The position numbers and the translations under genes are program-made. A model generated the notes under the pieces. The model was not told the DNA's origin. It did not search any database and was given only the letters and a program-made list of their open reading frames with translations. Of a stretch of DNA of 64,000 bases, positions 30,890 through 41,814 are shown one piece after another (the first letter of the stretch is position 1; the number at the start of each line of letters is the position of its first letter). Source of the DNA: Diplonema papillatum. Its lineage: Eukaryota; Euglenozoa; Diplonemea; Diplonemida; Diplonemidae. The DNA is taken from the NCBI GenBank assembly GCA_030068145.1, contig JAPJBO010000044.1, positions 1 through 64,000 of the forward strand, in the 5' to 3' direction.

Positions 30890-31551
30890 GTCGGCTGGGC
30901 GCCTTCAGCTCTCAGCACGCGTGCCGCAATGCGCCCCAGCCCGATATACTCCTTTTCCTAGCCTGCTCCACGTTGCCCGCTGCGATAATCTATCCGAAAT
31001 TGCCCCGTGCCGCTCGCTCTTTTTTTGTGCTCCGAGGTTCCAAGGTCCCGCGATTTGAGCCTGCACTCGCGGTTTTCACCCGCCGGGCCACTATCTGTGC
31101 AACCGCTCTTTGAAGGATGGCGGTGGCACCGTCCTCAGCATCATGCCATCCGACCTCCGCGGGTCGCCCGAAGTCGATATTGCTGAGTCCAGGACCTCGT
31201 TTTTTTGGGGTATATGACGGAATGCTTTGTGCGCTTCACTCTTGACCAGTTCAATGAAATGAACGCGAAAGGAAGAAACCTAAACGAATTGCACTTACGA
31301 GAGGGGAACCCCCCGAGATAACCGCTGAATGGTGAGAGAAACAGGCTAGCCCAGGAGGTCACGGGGGACGGAGGGCGGGAACCCAGGTCCCCTGGACCTC
31401 AACGCGGACACGAAAACCAAGACAAGCAAACCGGTGTGGGTGGGTGGGAGCTGTTGTTGTCCGATTCCTTTGGAATCCGGTGCTCAACACCTTCCTAGAG
31501 AGTGTTTCGTTACGCGCTTAGCATTCCCACGATGAATCGACAGACGCATGC
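30890..31551. other. no gene recognised
   Basis: Only short ORFs, including a minus-strand one at 31141-31362 without motifs. A GTGGGTGGGTGGG stretch is present at 31436. Confidence 0.5.
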
Positions 31552-31625
31552 TAAAGGGGGCGAATAATAACAGTTATTCGACACACGTCTGGTTGTCTAA
31601 AGGGGGGGGTCGGATAATAACACTA
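31552..31625 (+). mobile_element. short relic of the TCGAATAATAACA/GGGG family
   Basis: AAAGGGGGCGAATAATAACA, ACACGTCTGGTTGTCTAAAG and GGGGTCGGATAATAACACTA. Related to 47541-47703 and 9064-9460. Confidence 0.7.
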
Positions 31626-32217
31626 GCGGCCCTCCGGCCAGGGCACGCGCCCTGCGGCCGCACGGCGCCGCAAACGGGCCCGGCAGCTGCGGCAGTTCTG
31701 TGCACCCACAGCTTTCCCACAATGTGTGGTAGCCACATAGCCACAACATTCACCGGATGACCGTCGTCAGTCTGGTTACGTGGAGCAGAAAATCAACCCC
31801 GATTGTCTAAAATATATGCACAGCCAGGACAGCCCTCTCCCCTCCCATCCCCACTAAGAAGCAACCGACCGGCGGCTTTTGGGACGGCCGCAGTCCGAGG
31901 AAGAGCGTAGAAGAATAGACAAGAAGAAGCGAGATATATAATATTATGGCAGAACTACCACGATCAAAAAATTCTCCGAGCATCAAAAGATTCGGTACTG
32001 TTCCATGCGTTTTGGTTGCAGCACGCCCGCGTTTTCGTCTATTCTCGGGCACATCTCTCTTTATCTCCAGTTTCTGGTTAGACATCTGACACGCAGACAC
32101 GTGCACGTCGGCTCAGAGCACTCTAAAACCGCGTATAACTTCACCAACCCCAACAGCCTCATGATTAGAGAGAACTGTATAACGCATCCCAAACCCTCCT
32201 CCTACTGAAGTGCGGCG

Positions 32218-32616
32218 ATGTCGGACGCAGACGCGTCGGAGCCCGACTTCGACTTACGGGACGACCACCACCCGCGACGGCGCCGGGTCACCGGCACACG
32301 GGGGGTTCGTCTTCGCGGCGTCTGCGTTCGACGTCGCGCTGTCCACGTCCGACTGCGGCCGCACGGCGCCGCAAACGGGCCGGCAGCTGCAGTACTGTGC
32401 ACCCACAACTTTCCCACAGCGTGTGGTCAGCATAGCCACAACATTCACCGGATGACCGTCGTCAGTCTAGTAAGTGGAACCGAAAATCGACCCCGACTGT
32501 CTAATATAATATTATATATGCACAGCCAGGACACCCCGTCTGATTCTCACGAAGAAGCAACCGATGCGCGGCTTTTGCGGGACGGCCGCAGTCCGAGGAA
32601 GAGCGTAGAAGAATAG
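32218..32616 (+). pseudogene. ghost 5' exon 1 of the 33166 gene (frameshifted)
   Basis: It starts MSDADASEPDFDLRDD. A deletion inside TTCGACTTCGACGGG changes the frame relative to the intact copy, so the normal TTTTRDGAASPAHGG segment is not read. Confidence 0.85.
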
Positions 32617-32685
32617 AAAAGAAGAAGCGAGAGATATAATATTATGGCAGAACTACCCAAACCCTCCTCCTACTGAAGTGCGGCG

Positions 32686-32979
32686 ATGTCGGATGCAGAG
32701 GCGTCGGAGCCCGACTTCGACTTCGACGGGACGACCACCACCCGCGACGGCGCCGCGTCACCGGCACACGGGGGGTTCGTCTTCGCAGCGTCTGCGTTCG
32801 ACGTCGCGCTGTCCACGTCCGACTGCGGCCGCACGGCGCCGCAAACGGGCCGGGCAGCTGCGGCAGTACTGTGCACCCACAACTTTCCCACAGCGTGTGG
32901 TCAGCATAGCCACAACATTCACCGGATGACCGTCGTCAGTCTAGTAAGTGGAACTGAAAATCAACCACCGACTGTCTAA
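32686..32979 (+). pseudogene. ghost 5' exon 2 of the 33166 gene (in frame, diverged 3')
   Basis: It reads MSDAEASEPDFDFDGTTTTR ... FDVALSTSDCG like the intact gene, then diverges into RTAPQTGRAAAAVLC. A short protein of 97 codons is possible, but the basic C-terminal exons are missing. Confidence 0.85.
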
Positions 32980-33165
32980 TATAGTATTATCATATATTAT
33001 ATATGCACAGCCAGGACACCCCCCCTGATTCTCACTAAGAAGCAACCGATGCGCGGCTTTTGCGGGACGGCCGCAGTCCGAGGAAGAGCGTAGAAGAATA
33101 GAAAAGAAGAAGCGAGAGTAAATATAGCAGAACCACCCAAACCCTCCTCCTATTGAAGTGCGGCG

Positions 33166-33896
33166 ATGTCGGAGCCCGACTTCGACTTCGACGGGACGAC
33201 CACCACCCGCGACGGCGCCGCGTCACCGGCACACGGGGGGTTCGTCTTCGCAGCGTCTGCGTTCGACGTCGCGCTGTCCGCATCCGACTGCGGCCCGGCG
33301 CCCCCTCCGGCCAGGTCCCGGCAGCCGGCCAGGAAACGGCCCCAGCGCGCGAAGCCTGCCGAGGCCGCCGAGCGGCCGGCCGCCAAAAAATTAGTATGGC
33401 GCTTCCGTTTGTTTGTGCGCACTAGCGGACAACCACGGACAAGTCGAGGTCGTCTCTGGTGGGAATGGCCATTTTGTGTTCTTTTTGTTTGTGCGCACTA
33501 GCGGCTTTTCACCTGATTTGGTGAGTTGCTTTTAGTACGCTGCCAACTACTAATTTTTAGTACCAACAATGCATTGTTAACACAAAAAACAGAAGCGCGC
33601 CGGCGGGCCCGCGGAGCTCTCGCAGCAGCAAACCCCCGGCGGCACTGGGGCGGCGCCGGCCGACGCTGGACCCGCGCCGGCGAAGGCGCCTTCCCGCGGC
33701 AGCGCTGCGAAGAAGCAGCCCGCGGCGCGGGGGAACAAAAAGGTGGCGGAGGCGCGGCCGGCCAAGAAGCGGAAACCCGCCCCGAAAGGCAAAGGCAGGG
33801 CGCCCGGCGGGGAAGGTGCCGCGAAACAGGCCGAATCCTCCGAATCCTCCTCCTCCTCCGAGGAAGAAGCCGCAGACCTGAAGCAGGAATCTACAT

Positions 33897-33897
<1 letters not shown>
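33166..33897 (+). CDS. basic/acidic low-complexity protein of nuclear type, unrecognised
   Basis: The ATG at 33166 (CGGCGATGTCGGAGCCCGAC) starts exon 1, which ends at 33393 before GTATGG. Exon 2 begins at 33593 after AAACAG and stays in phase. The protein has an acidic start (MSEPDFDFDG), an Ala/Ser-rich segment, a strongly basic stretch (RSRQPARKRPQRAKPAE; EARPAKKRKPAPKGKGR) and an acidic serine tract (SSESSSSSEEEAADLK). This charge pattern is common in nucleolar and chromatin-associated proteins, but no domain is present. Exon 2 runs to about 33897, where a TG microsatellite begins directly at a GT. The 3' exon is unclear. Candidates are 34619 onward, or the DPEGEKDFSAEEEKLYKSL exon copies at 36423 and 38426. 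Three ghost copies of exon 1 lie upstream. Confidence 0.65.
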
Positions 33898-34580
<683 letters not shown>

Positions 34581-34689
34581 TTGGTAGACCTGTTTTTACG
34601 TGGTGCCTTCCTGTGCAGCAGGCGTCCACGCCTCCTTCAGTTTCACAGTTTCAAGTAACCGCCGATGCTCCCGCAGGTTGCGAGTAGGG

Positions 34690-35060
34690 GTCCGTATTCA
34701 ACTGGGTGGTGCCTCGTACAGCACCTCACGATCCCTTCATTGGCAGCTTCGCACTCGCCGCGGCGCTCCAGTCTGTGGGCTGAGCAGTATTGCATCCGCG
34801 GCCTCAGGCCGTCTCCTTCACGATGGTGCTCTTTACATCGACAAACAACAGGTCTCAGCTGGAAAGCGCTTCTTCGCAGTTTTCTTGCATCGGGGCTTCC
34901 TGTGTTAGCAGTACTGGTGCGCTGATGGGATCAGTCCCGAAACCTGTCTGCCATTTACATGGTTCTTTAAGCTGAAAATGATAGGCATGATCAGTTGCTA
35001 CTATGCTCGAGGTCGATCATTGACCAATCTCTGATGCTGGCAAGCGTGCCAGTCCTGTCA
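34690..35060. other. no gene recognised
   Basis: Short ORFs without motifs between the microsatellite and a family C repeat. Confidence 0.5.
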
Positions 35061-35066
35061 GCGACT

Positions 35067-35385
35067 CACCCGGGGCGGATGAAGAAGAAAAAGAAAGAAA
35101 AAGAAAAAGGCCGTTCCTGGTCCAGGAACGTGCCGGTCAACCACAGCTTGCAAAGCTTGAGTCGGAGGCAGCACAGTGCCACAACCCCGTCCGCTTTGCC
35201 CTGTGGCTGACCGTCTCGACGAGCTTGTGTTCAGCGCGAGCGAAGGTGCGCCACGCCTTGATGCTTTAGTTTGGGAAATCGGTAGCCACTTGACCCGTAG
35301 GCCCGTGGCTCTGCAGTACCGCCGAACACGTGAAGCTTGGCTCCCGTGTAGCAGGCTTTCCCTGGTACCTAGGGACCGGGGCCAG
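35067..35385 (+). repeat. dispersed repeat family C, full copy
   Basis: It begins ACCCGGGGCGGATGAAGAAG with an A/G-rich head. It runs through GTCAACCACAGCTTGCAAAG and TTGATGCTTTAGTTTGGGAA to GGCTTTCCCTGGTACCTAGG. Confidence 0.88.
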
Positions 35386-35651
35386 TGATTTATAAATGGG
35401 TCTGGGGCTCGGGGCCACCTCAGTGATTTATATATGGGTCTGGAGCTCCGGGCCACCCCGAGCGCGAAAAGAAATTGAATTCATTTTGGGCTGGGGTTGG
35501 GGTAGGGCCGGGTCACTCCCAACCGGGATCAGCGGGGGTGAGCCACAGGGGAGGGACGAAGCCATGGCGAAAGCCATGGCGAAGCCATGGGGGCAGGAAG
35601 GGGAAAGAGGAGGCAGGAGGGCCAGGGGCGGGAGGGCGCGAGACGTTGACT

Positions 35652-35955
35652 CAGGGCTTACGCTCCACGTGTGGAACGTGTGGATTTCCACACGTTAATT
35701 CTTTTTGGATTTTGTTCCCCCACGTGTGGATCCACAGGTACCACATGTGGATTTTGATTTATTGGTCCACATGCAGGGGAGTCTAGGCCCACTAGTGGTC
35801 AAGGCCGCACAGCCAGGTGTCGGCCAGTCCAGTAGCGCCGCTATTTCTTTGCCGTCGCACATAAGGGGAAAGGTTTTTTTTCCCCTCGAACCTTCAGCGC
35901 CCACACGTGGACCACACGTATTTTCTCTGAGAACGAAAACGGAGCGTAAGCCCTG
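35652..35955 (+). mobile_element. hAT-type MITE family 2, copy 1
   Basis: 304 bp with perfect inverted ends CAGGGCTTACGCTCC / GGAGCGTAAGCCCTG. It is flanked by CGTTGACT (35644-35651) and CGTTGAGT (35956-35963), an 8-bp duplication with one later change. CAGGG ends and 8-bp duplications are hAT features. The interior is rich in CCACACGTGG palindromes. Confidence 0.93.
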
Positions 35956-36270
35956 CGTTGAGTACCAAGTCTAATTAAATTTGGGATCGGAAATTGAACG
36001 TTGGCTACCAATTCTAATTAAATTTGGATTCAAAATTGACCGTTGACTACCGATTCTAATTAAATTTGGGATCGGAAATTGGACGTTGACTACCAATTCT
36101 AATTAAATTTGGATCCGACATTAAACGTTGACTACCAATTCTAATTGAATTCACCAATTCTAATTGAATTCGGATCCGACAATAGACGTTGACTACCACT
36201 TCTAATTAAATTTGGATTCAATACTAGAAGTTGACTGGCGCGGAAATTCTTCGCTGTACCGTACCGTGCG

Positions 36271-36291
36271 CTGGGGGGCGCTGCCCCCCAG
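36271..36291. other. GC hairpin, copy 1 of 3
   Basis: CTGGGGGGC-GCT-GCCCCCCAG forms a perfect 9-bp stem with a 3-nt loop. The same hairpin lies at 37125-37145 and, with one G fewer, at about 38269-38288, always after GTACCGTACCGTGCG. Confidence 0.9.
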
Positions 36292-36422
36292 ACCCCCCTT
36301 CTCTTACAAATTAGCTTAACCATTTTGTCTGATTCTTATTACCAACACTGAGGTTGGGCTGGGCTGGCATGGTAGTGCTTGCCTCTTGACTACCAATTCT
36401 AATTAATTTGGGACCCACACAG

Positions 36423-36480
36423 GACCCCGAGGGCGAAAAAGACTTTTCTACAGAGGAGGAAAAGCTATATAAATCCCTGA
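36423..36480 (+). pseudogene. terminal-exon copy DPEGEKDFSTEEEKLYKSL (unit 1/2 junction)
   Basis: It follows a CACACAG acceptor and encodes DPEGEKDFSTEEEKLYKSL, then runs into the next repeat unit without the stop present at 38492. The third member at about 37268 diverges after DPGADEKKR and stops. Confidence 0.6.
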
Positions 36481-37715
36481 CCGGGGCCAGTGATTTATAT
36501 ATAGGTCTAGGGCTCGGGGCCACCCCGAGCGCGAAGAAAAATTCGAATTAATTTTGGGCTGGGGTTGGGGCCGGGTCACTACCAACCGGGATCAGCGGGG
36601 GTGAGCCACAGGGGAGGGACGAAGCCATGGCGAAGCCATGGGGCAGGAAGAGTAAAAAGGAGGCGGGGAAAGAGGAGGCAGGAGGGCCAGGCGCGGGAAG
36701 GCCAAAGGGGGCGGTGGGAGGCGAGACGTTGACTACCTAGTCTAATTAAATTTGGGATCGGAAACTGAACGTTGACTGCCAATTCTAATTAAATTTGGAT
36801 CCAAAATTGAACGTTGACTACAATTCTAATTAAAATTGGGTGAATTTCCCTTATATCCCACCACTTCAAATTTGGTTCCCTTATCCCAATGGGATATGAG
36901 GGAATTGAGATCGGAAATTGAACGTTGACTACCTATTCTAGTTAGTTTTGGGATCGAAAATTGGACGTTGACTACCAATTCTAATTAAATTTGGAATTCG
37001 AAATTGGACGTTGACTACCAGTTCTAATTAGATTTGGGGTTTGGCATCAGACGTTGACTACCGGTTCTAATTGAATTTGGAGTCAATACTGGTACGGAAA
37101 TTCTTCGCTGTACCGTACCGTGCGCTGGGGGGCGCTGCCCCCCAGACCCCCTCTCTTACAAATTAGCTTAACCATTTCGTCTGATTCTTGTTCCAACACT
37201 GAGGTTGGGTGGGTTGGGCTGGGCTGGCCTGGTAGTGCTTGCCTCGTAACTACCAATTCTAATTAATTTTGGATCCACCACAGGACCCCGGGGCGGATGA
37301 AAAAAAACGCTAGCCCAAACAACTTCCGCGGTAGAGAAACCTTGCCTAAAGAAATCAACTGCCTTCGGGTTATACGAATCGGGTACAGTGATTTATATAT
37401 GGGTCTGGGGCTCGGGGCCACCCCGAGCGCGAAAAAAAAAGATTGAATTAATTTTGGGCTGGGGGTTGGGGTAGGGCCGGGTCACTACCAACACTTGTCA
37501 GCGGCAAGGGGTGAACCAAGGCAGGGGAGGGATAAAGGGGGGAGCCGAGGCAGGAGGCCCAGCCATGGCGAAGCCATGGGGGCAGGATGAGTAAAAATGA
37601 GGCGGGGGAAGAGGAGGGAGGAGGGCCAGGTGCGGAAGGCCCGAAGGGGGTAGTGGGAGGCGAGACGTTGACTACCAAGTCTAATTAAATTTGGATCCAA
37701 ACTTGAACGTTGACT

Positions 37716-37975
37716 CAGGGCTTACGCTCCACGTGTGGAACGTGTGGATTTCCACAGGTACCACATGTGGATTTTGATTTATTGGTCCACATGCAGGGGA
37801 GTCTAGGCCCACTAGTGGTCAAGGCCGCACAGCCAGGTGTCGGCCAGTCCAGTAGCGCCGCTATTTCTTTGCCGTCGCACATAAGGGGAAAGGTTTTTTT
37901 TCCCCTCGAACCTTAAGCGCCCACACGTGGACCACACGTATTTTCTCTGAGACCGAAAACGGAGCGTAAGCCCTG
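37716..37975 (+). mobile_element. hAT-type MITE family 2, copy 2
   Basis: Same ends as copy 1, with an exact 8-bp duplication CGTTGACT (37708-37715 and 37976-37983). Relative to copy 1 it lacks a 44-bp internal segment. Both copies target the GACGTTGACT motif of the 43-bp subrepeat. Confidence 0.95.
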
Positions 37976-38425
37976 CGTTGACTACCAATTCTAATTAAAT
38001 TTGGGATCGGAAATTGGATGTTGACTACCTATTCTAATTAAGTTTGGATCAAAATTGAACGTTGACTACTAATTCTAATTAAATTTGGATCCAAAGTTGA
38101 AAGTGTCAACCAATTCTAATTAAATGCAGAATCAGAAATTGGACGTTGACTGCTAATTCTAATTAGATTTGGGGTTTGGCATCAGACGTTGACTACCGGT
38201 TCTAATTGAATTTGGATTCAATACTAGAAGTTGACTGCGGAAATTCTTCGCTGTACCGTACCGTGCGCTGGGGGCGCTGCCCCCCAGACCCCCCTCTCTT
38301 ACAAATTAGCTTATCCATTTCGTCTGATTCTTGTTCCAACACTGAGGTTGGGTGGGTTGGGCTGGGCAGGCCTGGTAGTGCTTGCCTCTTGACTACCTAT
38401 TCTAATTAATTTGGATCCACCACAG

Positions 38426-38494
38426 GACCCCGAGGGCGAAAAGGACTTTTCTGCAGAGGAGGAAAAGCTATATAAATCCCTGCGAATCGGGTAG
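38426..38494 (+). CDS. putative terminal exon, DPEGEKDFSAEEEKLYKSLRIG
   Basis: It is preceded by CCACCACAG and ends in TAG at 38492-38494. It is acidic, 22 codons, and of the same composition as the C-terminal part of the 33166 gene, whose last exon it might be. The link is an inference; the phases depend on which GT of the TG tract is used. Confidence 0.4.
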   Translation, partial: DPEGEKDFSAEEEKLYKSLRIG

Positions 38495-38666
38495 GCTAAA
38501 AAAAAAAACTCGAGCGACTACGTGCGGATTTCTTGATAAGAATTTCATCGATATTGATATATCGAATCGATACCCCCGAAAGTGTATTTCACAGTGCAAT
38601 CTGTACGGAAAAAGGACACTTTTCGAGTTTTAGCAGCCAACAGCAACCCATCACAGGCCGAACAAG

Positions 38667-40130
38667 ATGCCGGTCACGAACTTGATCACCGACGTGTACC
38701 TAAACGCAATGCAAGGCGCGCGGGAGCATGCACCCCCTGACGGCAGCGTAGGTTCGGCAGGCCCTCTCGCGACCGGACTCGCCGATTTCGACGCAGATGC
38801 CCCCTCGCCCGCCGCCGCCGCCGCCAGCAGCAGCTCGCCGTCTCTCCGCCGGCGGCCGTTCGGCAGCCAGAAACTCGCGGACAGCAAAAACCTCGTGGAC
38901 AACAAGAATTTTGTGGACAGCAACTTCACGGGCAGCCCGAACCTCATGGACGGCGGCGTAGGGTTGGCAGGTCCTCTCGCTGATTTCGACGCAGACGCCC
39001 CCTTGGCCGCCGCCGCCCGCGTCGCCAGTAGCTCGCCGTCCCTCCGCCGGCGGGGGTTCGGCAGCCAGAAACTCGTGGACAGCAAAAACGTCGTGGACAG
39101 CAAGAACCTCATGGACAGCCAGAGCCTCGTAGACAGCAAGAGTCTCATGGACAGCCAGAGCCTCGTGGACAGCAAAAACCTCAGAGGTAGCCAGAACCTC
39201 ATGGACAGCAAGAACGTCGTGGACAGCAAGAACCTCATGGACCTCGTGAACCTCATGGACAGCCAGAACCTCGTGGACAGCCAGAAGCTCATGGACAGCC
39301 AGAACTTCATGGACAGGCAGAACCTCATGTACAGCAAGAACCTCATGGACAGCAAGAACCTCATGGACAGCCAGAATCTCATGGTAAACAGCCCGCCGTC
39401 TACACCGAGTGCGGCCGAAGGGCAAGACCTGCGCGACGAAGCCACGCCTGCCCGGAGGCCGCCTGTTCTCCGAGGCAACGTGCCGCTCAGGCACGCCCGT
39501 TCCAGCAGCGAGGCCACAACCGCGAAGCGGCCGGCCGTCGCCGACTGGGAAGCCGGCGGAAAGCGCGAACCCGGAACCGCCGACGACTCGGCCCTGAGCG
39601 CGCTGATGCGCCGCGCGAAGGTCGACGCCGAGGTGAAGCTCGAGGCACCTCCGCGGGGGCCGGCGGCTGGCAAGAAGGTGAGCCTCGCGCCGGCCCGGGC
39701 GGCGGTGTTCTCGAAGGACCTGGCGGCGCGGGGCGTCGTCTCCGCCTGGGACGAGCGGCAGCGGGGCTCGGTCCCTTTGTCCAGAGTCAAGGTCCCCAGC
39801 GGCATGCCGGAGCTGCTTGACGTGAAGCTGTGCTGCGGGCGCTGCCTTACGCTGACCAGCACGCCGCAGCACGACTGCTGGCCGCGGCGGTCGTTTCACG
39901 GGGTCCGGCTTGCCTGCTGCCCCATTTGCTACACGGACATCCTGCGCGTGGGAGACATGGCGCAGCACACAAAGTGCACCGAAATCCTCCCCGAGAAAGG
40001 ATTCAACGGCCGGAAGTGCCGCAAGTGCGGCTTCGAGTGCACCATATCTACTACCATGAAGCGCCACGCTTGCGCGACGGCCGCTTGCGCGACGGCTGCG
40101 TCGGGGTTTGACGGCAGTCCAGCAACTTGA
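38667..40130 (+). CDS. zinc-finger protein with hexapeptide repeats (487 residues)
   Basis: The ATG at 38667 (AACAAGATGCCGG) opens a single long exon. Residues about 20-150 contain an internal duplication (two blocks with LADFDADAP...SSSPSLRRR.FGSQKL, near 38760 and 38970). Residues about 134-240 are hexapeptide repeats of the type D-S-[KQ]-[NS]-L-[MV], about 17 units of an 18-bp minisatellite. A Lys/Arg/Ala-rich segment follows. The C-terminus has two to three zinc-finger-like motifs: CCGRC...HDC, CCPICYTDILRVGDMAQHTKC (C-x2-C-x12-H-x3-C) and CRKCGFECTISTTMKRHAC. It may bind nucleic acid or protein; the family is not recognised. The 3' end has two degenerate copies downstream. Confidence 0.8.
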   Translation: MPVTNLITDVYLNAMQGAREHAPPDGSVGSAGPLATGLADFDADAPSPAAAAASSSSPSLRRRPFGSQKLADSKNLVDNKNFVDSNFTGSPNLMDGGVGLAGPLADFDADAPLAAAARVASSSPSLRRRGFGSQKLVDSKNVVDSKNLMDSQSLVDSKSLMDSQSLVDSKNLRGSQNLMDSKNVVDSKNLMDLVNLMDSQNLVDSQKLMDSQNFMDRQNLMYSKNLMDSKNLMDSQNLMVNSPPSTPSAAEGQDLRDEATPARRPPVLRGNVPLRHARSSSEATTAKRPAVADWEAGGKREPGTADDSALSALMRRAKVDAEVKLEAPPRGPAAGKKVSLAPARAAVFSKDLAARGVVSAWDERQRGSVPLSRVKVPSGMPELLDVKLCCGRCLTLTSTPQHDCWPRRSFHGVRLACCPICYTDILRVGDMAQHTKCTEILPEKGFNGRKCRKCGFECTISTTMKRHACATAACATAASGFDGSPAT

Positions 40131-40147
40131 AACACTATATCAGAAGA

Positions 40148-40411
40148 AAGCAAGTCTCGCGCCGGTCCGGGCGGCGGTGTTCTCGAAGGACCAGGCGGCG
40201 CGGGGAGTCACTGCCCAATTTGCTACATGACACTCTGCGCGTAGAGTCGAGACATGGCTGAGCACAACAAATGCATCGAAATTGTCCTGAAAAGGGGTTC
40301 AACGGCCGGAAGTGCCGCACGTGCGGCTTCGGATGCACCATGGCTACTACCATGGAGCGCCACGCTTACGCGACGGCTGCGTCGGGGTTTGACGGCAGTC
40401 CAGCAAATTGA
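40148..40411 (+). pseudogene. 3' ghost copy 1 of the zinc-finger gene
   Basis: It repeats AGCCTCGCGCC-type start and the last finger (CCGGAAGTGCCGCACGTGCG, ATGGAGCGCCACGCTTACGC, GGGTTTGACGGCAGTCCAGC). A deletion and stops remove the first fingers. Confidence 0.88.
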
Positions 40412-40436
40412 GATAATATTATTGTATCTCAAGGAA

Positions 40437-40671
40437 GCAAGCCTCGCGTGCGAGACATGGCCGAGCGCAGCAAGTGTGCCGAAGTCCTCCCCAAGAAGGG
40501 ATCAACAGCCGGAAGTGCGGCGCCTGCGGTCTCGAGTGCACCATGGCTACTACTAGCCACCGAGCCTCCAGTTCCAATTCGAACCCTTGTTGCCAAAGGC
40601 AAGGGTCCTGAGGCGACGGGTAAAAAGCAAGCGCCCAACGTTCGGGTTGACGGTAGTCCAGCAACTTGAGC
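40437..40671 (+). pseudogene. 3' ghost copy 2 of the zinc-finger gene
   Basis: CGAGACATGGCCGAGCGCAG, CTCGAGTGCACCATGGCTAC and GTTGACGGTAGTCCAGCAAC match the gene's 3' end, more degraded than ghost 1. Confidence 0.85.
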
Positions 40672-41120
40672 CATGAAGCGCAAGCAAAGTGTAAATGTCT
40701 GGATTCGCTTTCGATTTGCTTTGCTTTGCGTTGTTTTGAGGTCGCTCGTGTGCTCGCTTTGCTTACAAAACAAATTGGAGGCAACAGAATGTGTTGCAAC
40801 AAACCGTTCTTTCCGGCTTGTCTGCGCCTGCTGCAATGTGTCACAGACTGCTGGAGTTGTCCAGTTTGGTGGGAACCACCGGGGAGTCCGGATCCAAAAG
40901 GACACGGGAAATCTCCGTGCGCGCGTGAGATGGGCTTCGGGATTTGTTGGGTTTCGGGGTCTAATGTGCCCGAACCTTGCGTTTTGCAAAATTTCTCAAA
41001 ATCTCTCGCGGGTTTTGGGTCACCCCGGGACGGGGTAATTTGAGGCAATCTACGAGAACCTAGAACTTTGCTTTGCTTCACCAGAACTTAGCATCGCCCG
41101 AACTTTGCTTCACCAGAACT
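40672..41120. other. no gene recognised
   Basis: It contains a short tandem of CCAGAACTTAG-type sequence at 41060-41125 and otherwise nothing identifiable. Confidence 0.5.
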
Positions 41121-41444
41121 TAGGTAAGAGATAGGCGTGCGCGCTGCGCGCAGACTGACACACGACCGGACCGAAGCCTACCGCGCCTTCTCCTCCGCTC
41201 CCTCCGGGACCAATATCCCGAGGGATCAGCTCCCGGACGCTCGACGAGCGCGGCACGTAGAGACCCCCCACCCCCATCCTTGCCCGGTCTGTCTCCTTCC
41301 TTGCCTTCCTGCGGGTTCCTCAGCCCACGTGAAACCCCACGCAAACATGCCTTCGAGCAAGAACTCTTTTCTCCGCCCTTCCGGTAGACGGTCTCTTGCG
41401 CACGGGAGAGGACGCTGTGGGAACAAGTGGAACCGGCAGTCTCT

Positions 41445-41570
41445 TGGCAAAAGTCTGTCACGAGGGGCGACCAGTCGGCTTCGAAGCAAGCGAGGCGGTG
41501 GCGGTCGCTGAGCCCGGCTGCTGCGCGACCCGGGGTACCAAGCTCCCGCCACGGTGCGGTGCCTGATGAA
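41445..41570 (+). pseudogene. TBC-locus ghost A (N-terminal linker fragment)
   Basis: GTCTGTCACGAGGGGCGACC, GGCTTCGAAGCAAGCGAGGC and GCTGCTGCGCGACCCGGGGT match 45130-45210 of the complete TBC gene, with several indels. It has one repeat unit only. Confidence 0.85.
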
Positions 41571-41599
41571 ATACAGGCGAATCTGGTCTTTCGTGGCCT

Positions 41600-41720
41600 T
41601 TTTAGAGTGCCTTTCTCATCCCAATAGTCTCGGTTTCTGTTGTTTTGCCCTCTTCTCCTGGAGATGCCCCAGACGAGCACGCGGGCCAGCAAAGCCGTCG
41701 ACCGGCGCGTATGGGCTGCC
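41600..41720 (-). pseudogene. inverted TBC-locus fragment
   Basis: The reverse complement of this stretch (GCCGACGGCTTTGCTGGCCC-like, GGGCATCTCCAGGAGAAGAG, GAGACTATTGGGATGAGAAA) matches 44725-44830. Part of the locus was therefore inverted between ghost A and copy B. Confidence 0.75.
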
Positions 41721-41814
41721 GCACGTTTTTCCTCCTTTGAGACTTTTTCCCACTGGCGGCCCCCCCTCGAGTATTTCCTACAAAACAGGTGCTTATACAT
41801 AAGAAAAGGGAAAA

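Larger units (their letters stand above)
31626..33160 (+). repeat. tandem units (about 470 bp) carrying ghost 5' exons of the 33166 gene
   Basis: Units contain CTGCGGCCGCACGGCGCCGC, CACAACATTCACCGGATGAC, ATGCACAGCCAGGACA, GGACGGCCGCAGTCCGAGGA and AAACCCTCCTCCTACTGAAG. The first unit has an extra stretch of roughly 230 bp near 31960-32190. ATGs lie at 32218 and 32686 with spacings of 468 and 480 bp. Confidence 0.9.
35386..38494 (+). repeat. three higher-order units of about 1 kb with 43-bp subrepeats
   Basis: Units start near 35386, 36485 and 37385 (GTGATTTATATATGGGTCTG, GGGGCCACCCCGAGCGCGAA). Each has a purine-rich AGGAGGCAGGAGGGCC block, then degenerate 43-bp repeats (GACGTTGACTACCAATTCTA, ATTAAATTTGGGATCGGAAA). 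A GTACCGTACCGTGCGCTGGG hairpin module, a GGGCTGGCCTGGTAGTGCTT module and a CACAGGACCCCGAGGGCGAA end module follow. Two units also hold hAT-type MITEs. No gene spans the region. Confidence 0.9.

Noticed and set aside
38651-40067. 403- and 455-codon minus-strand ORFs
   Set aside because: Antisense frames of the zinc-finger gene, kept open by its repeats and GC-rich codons.
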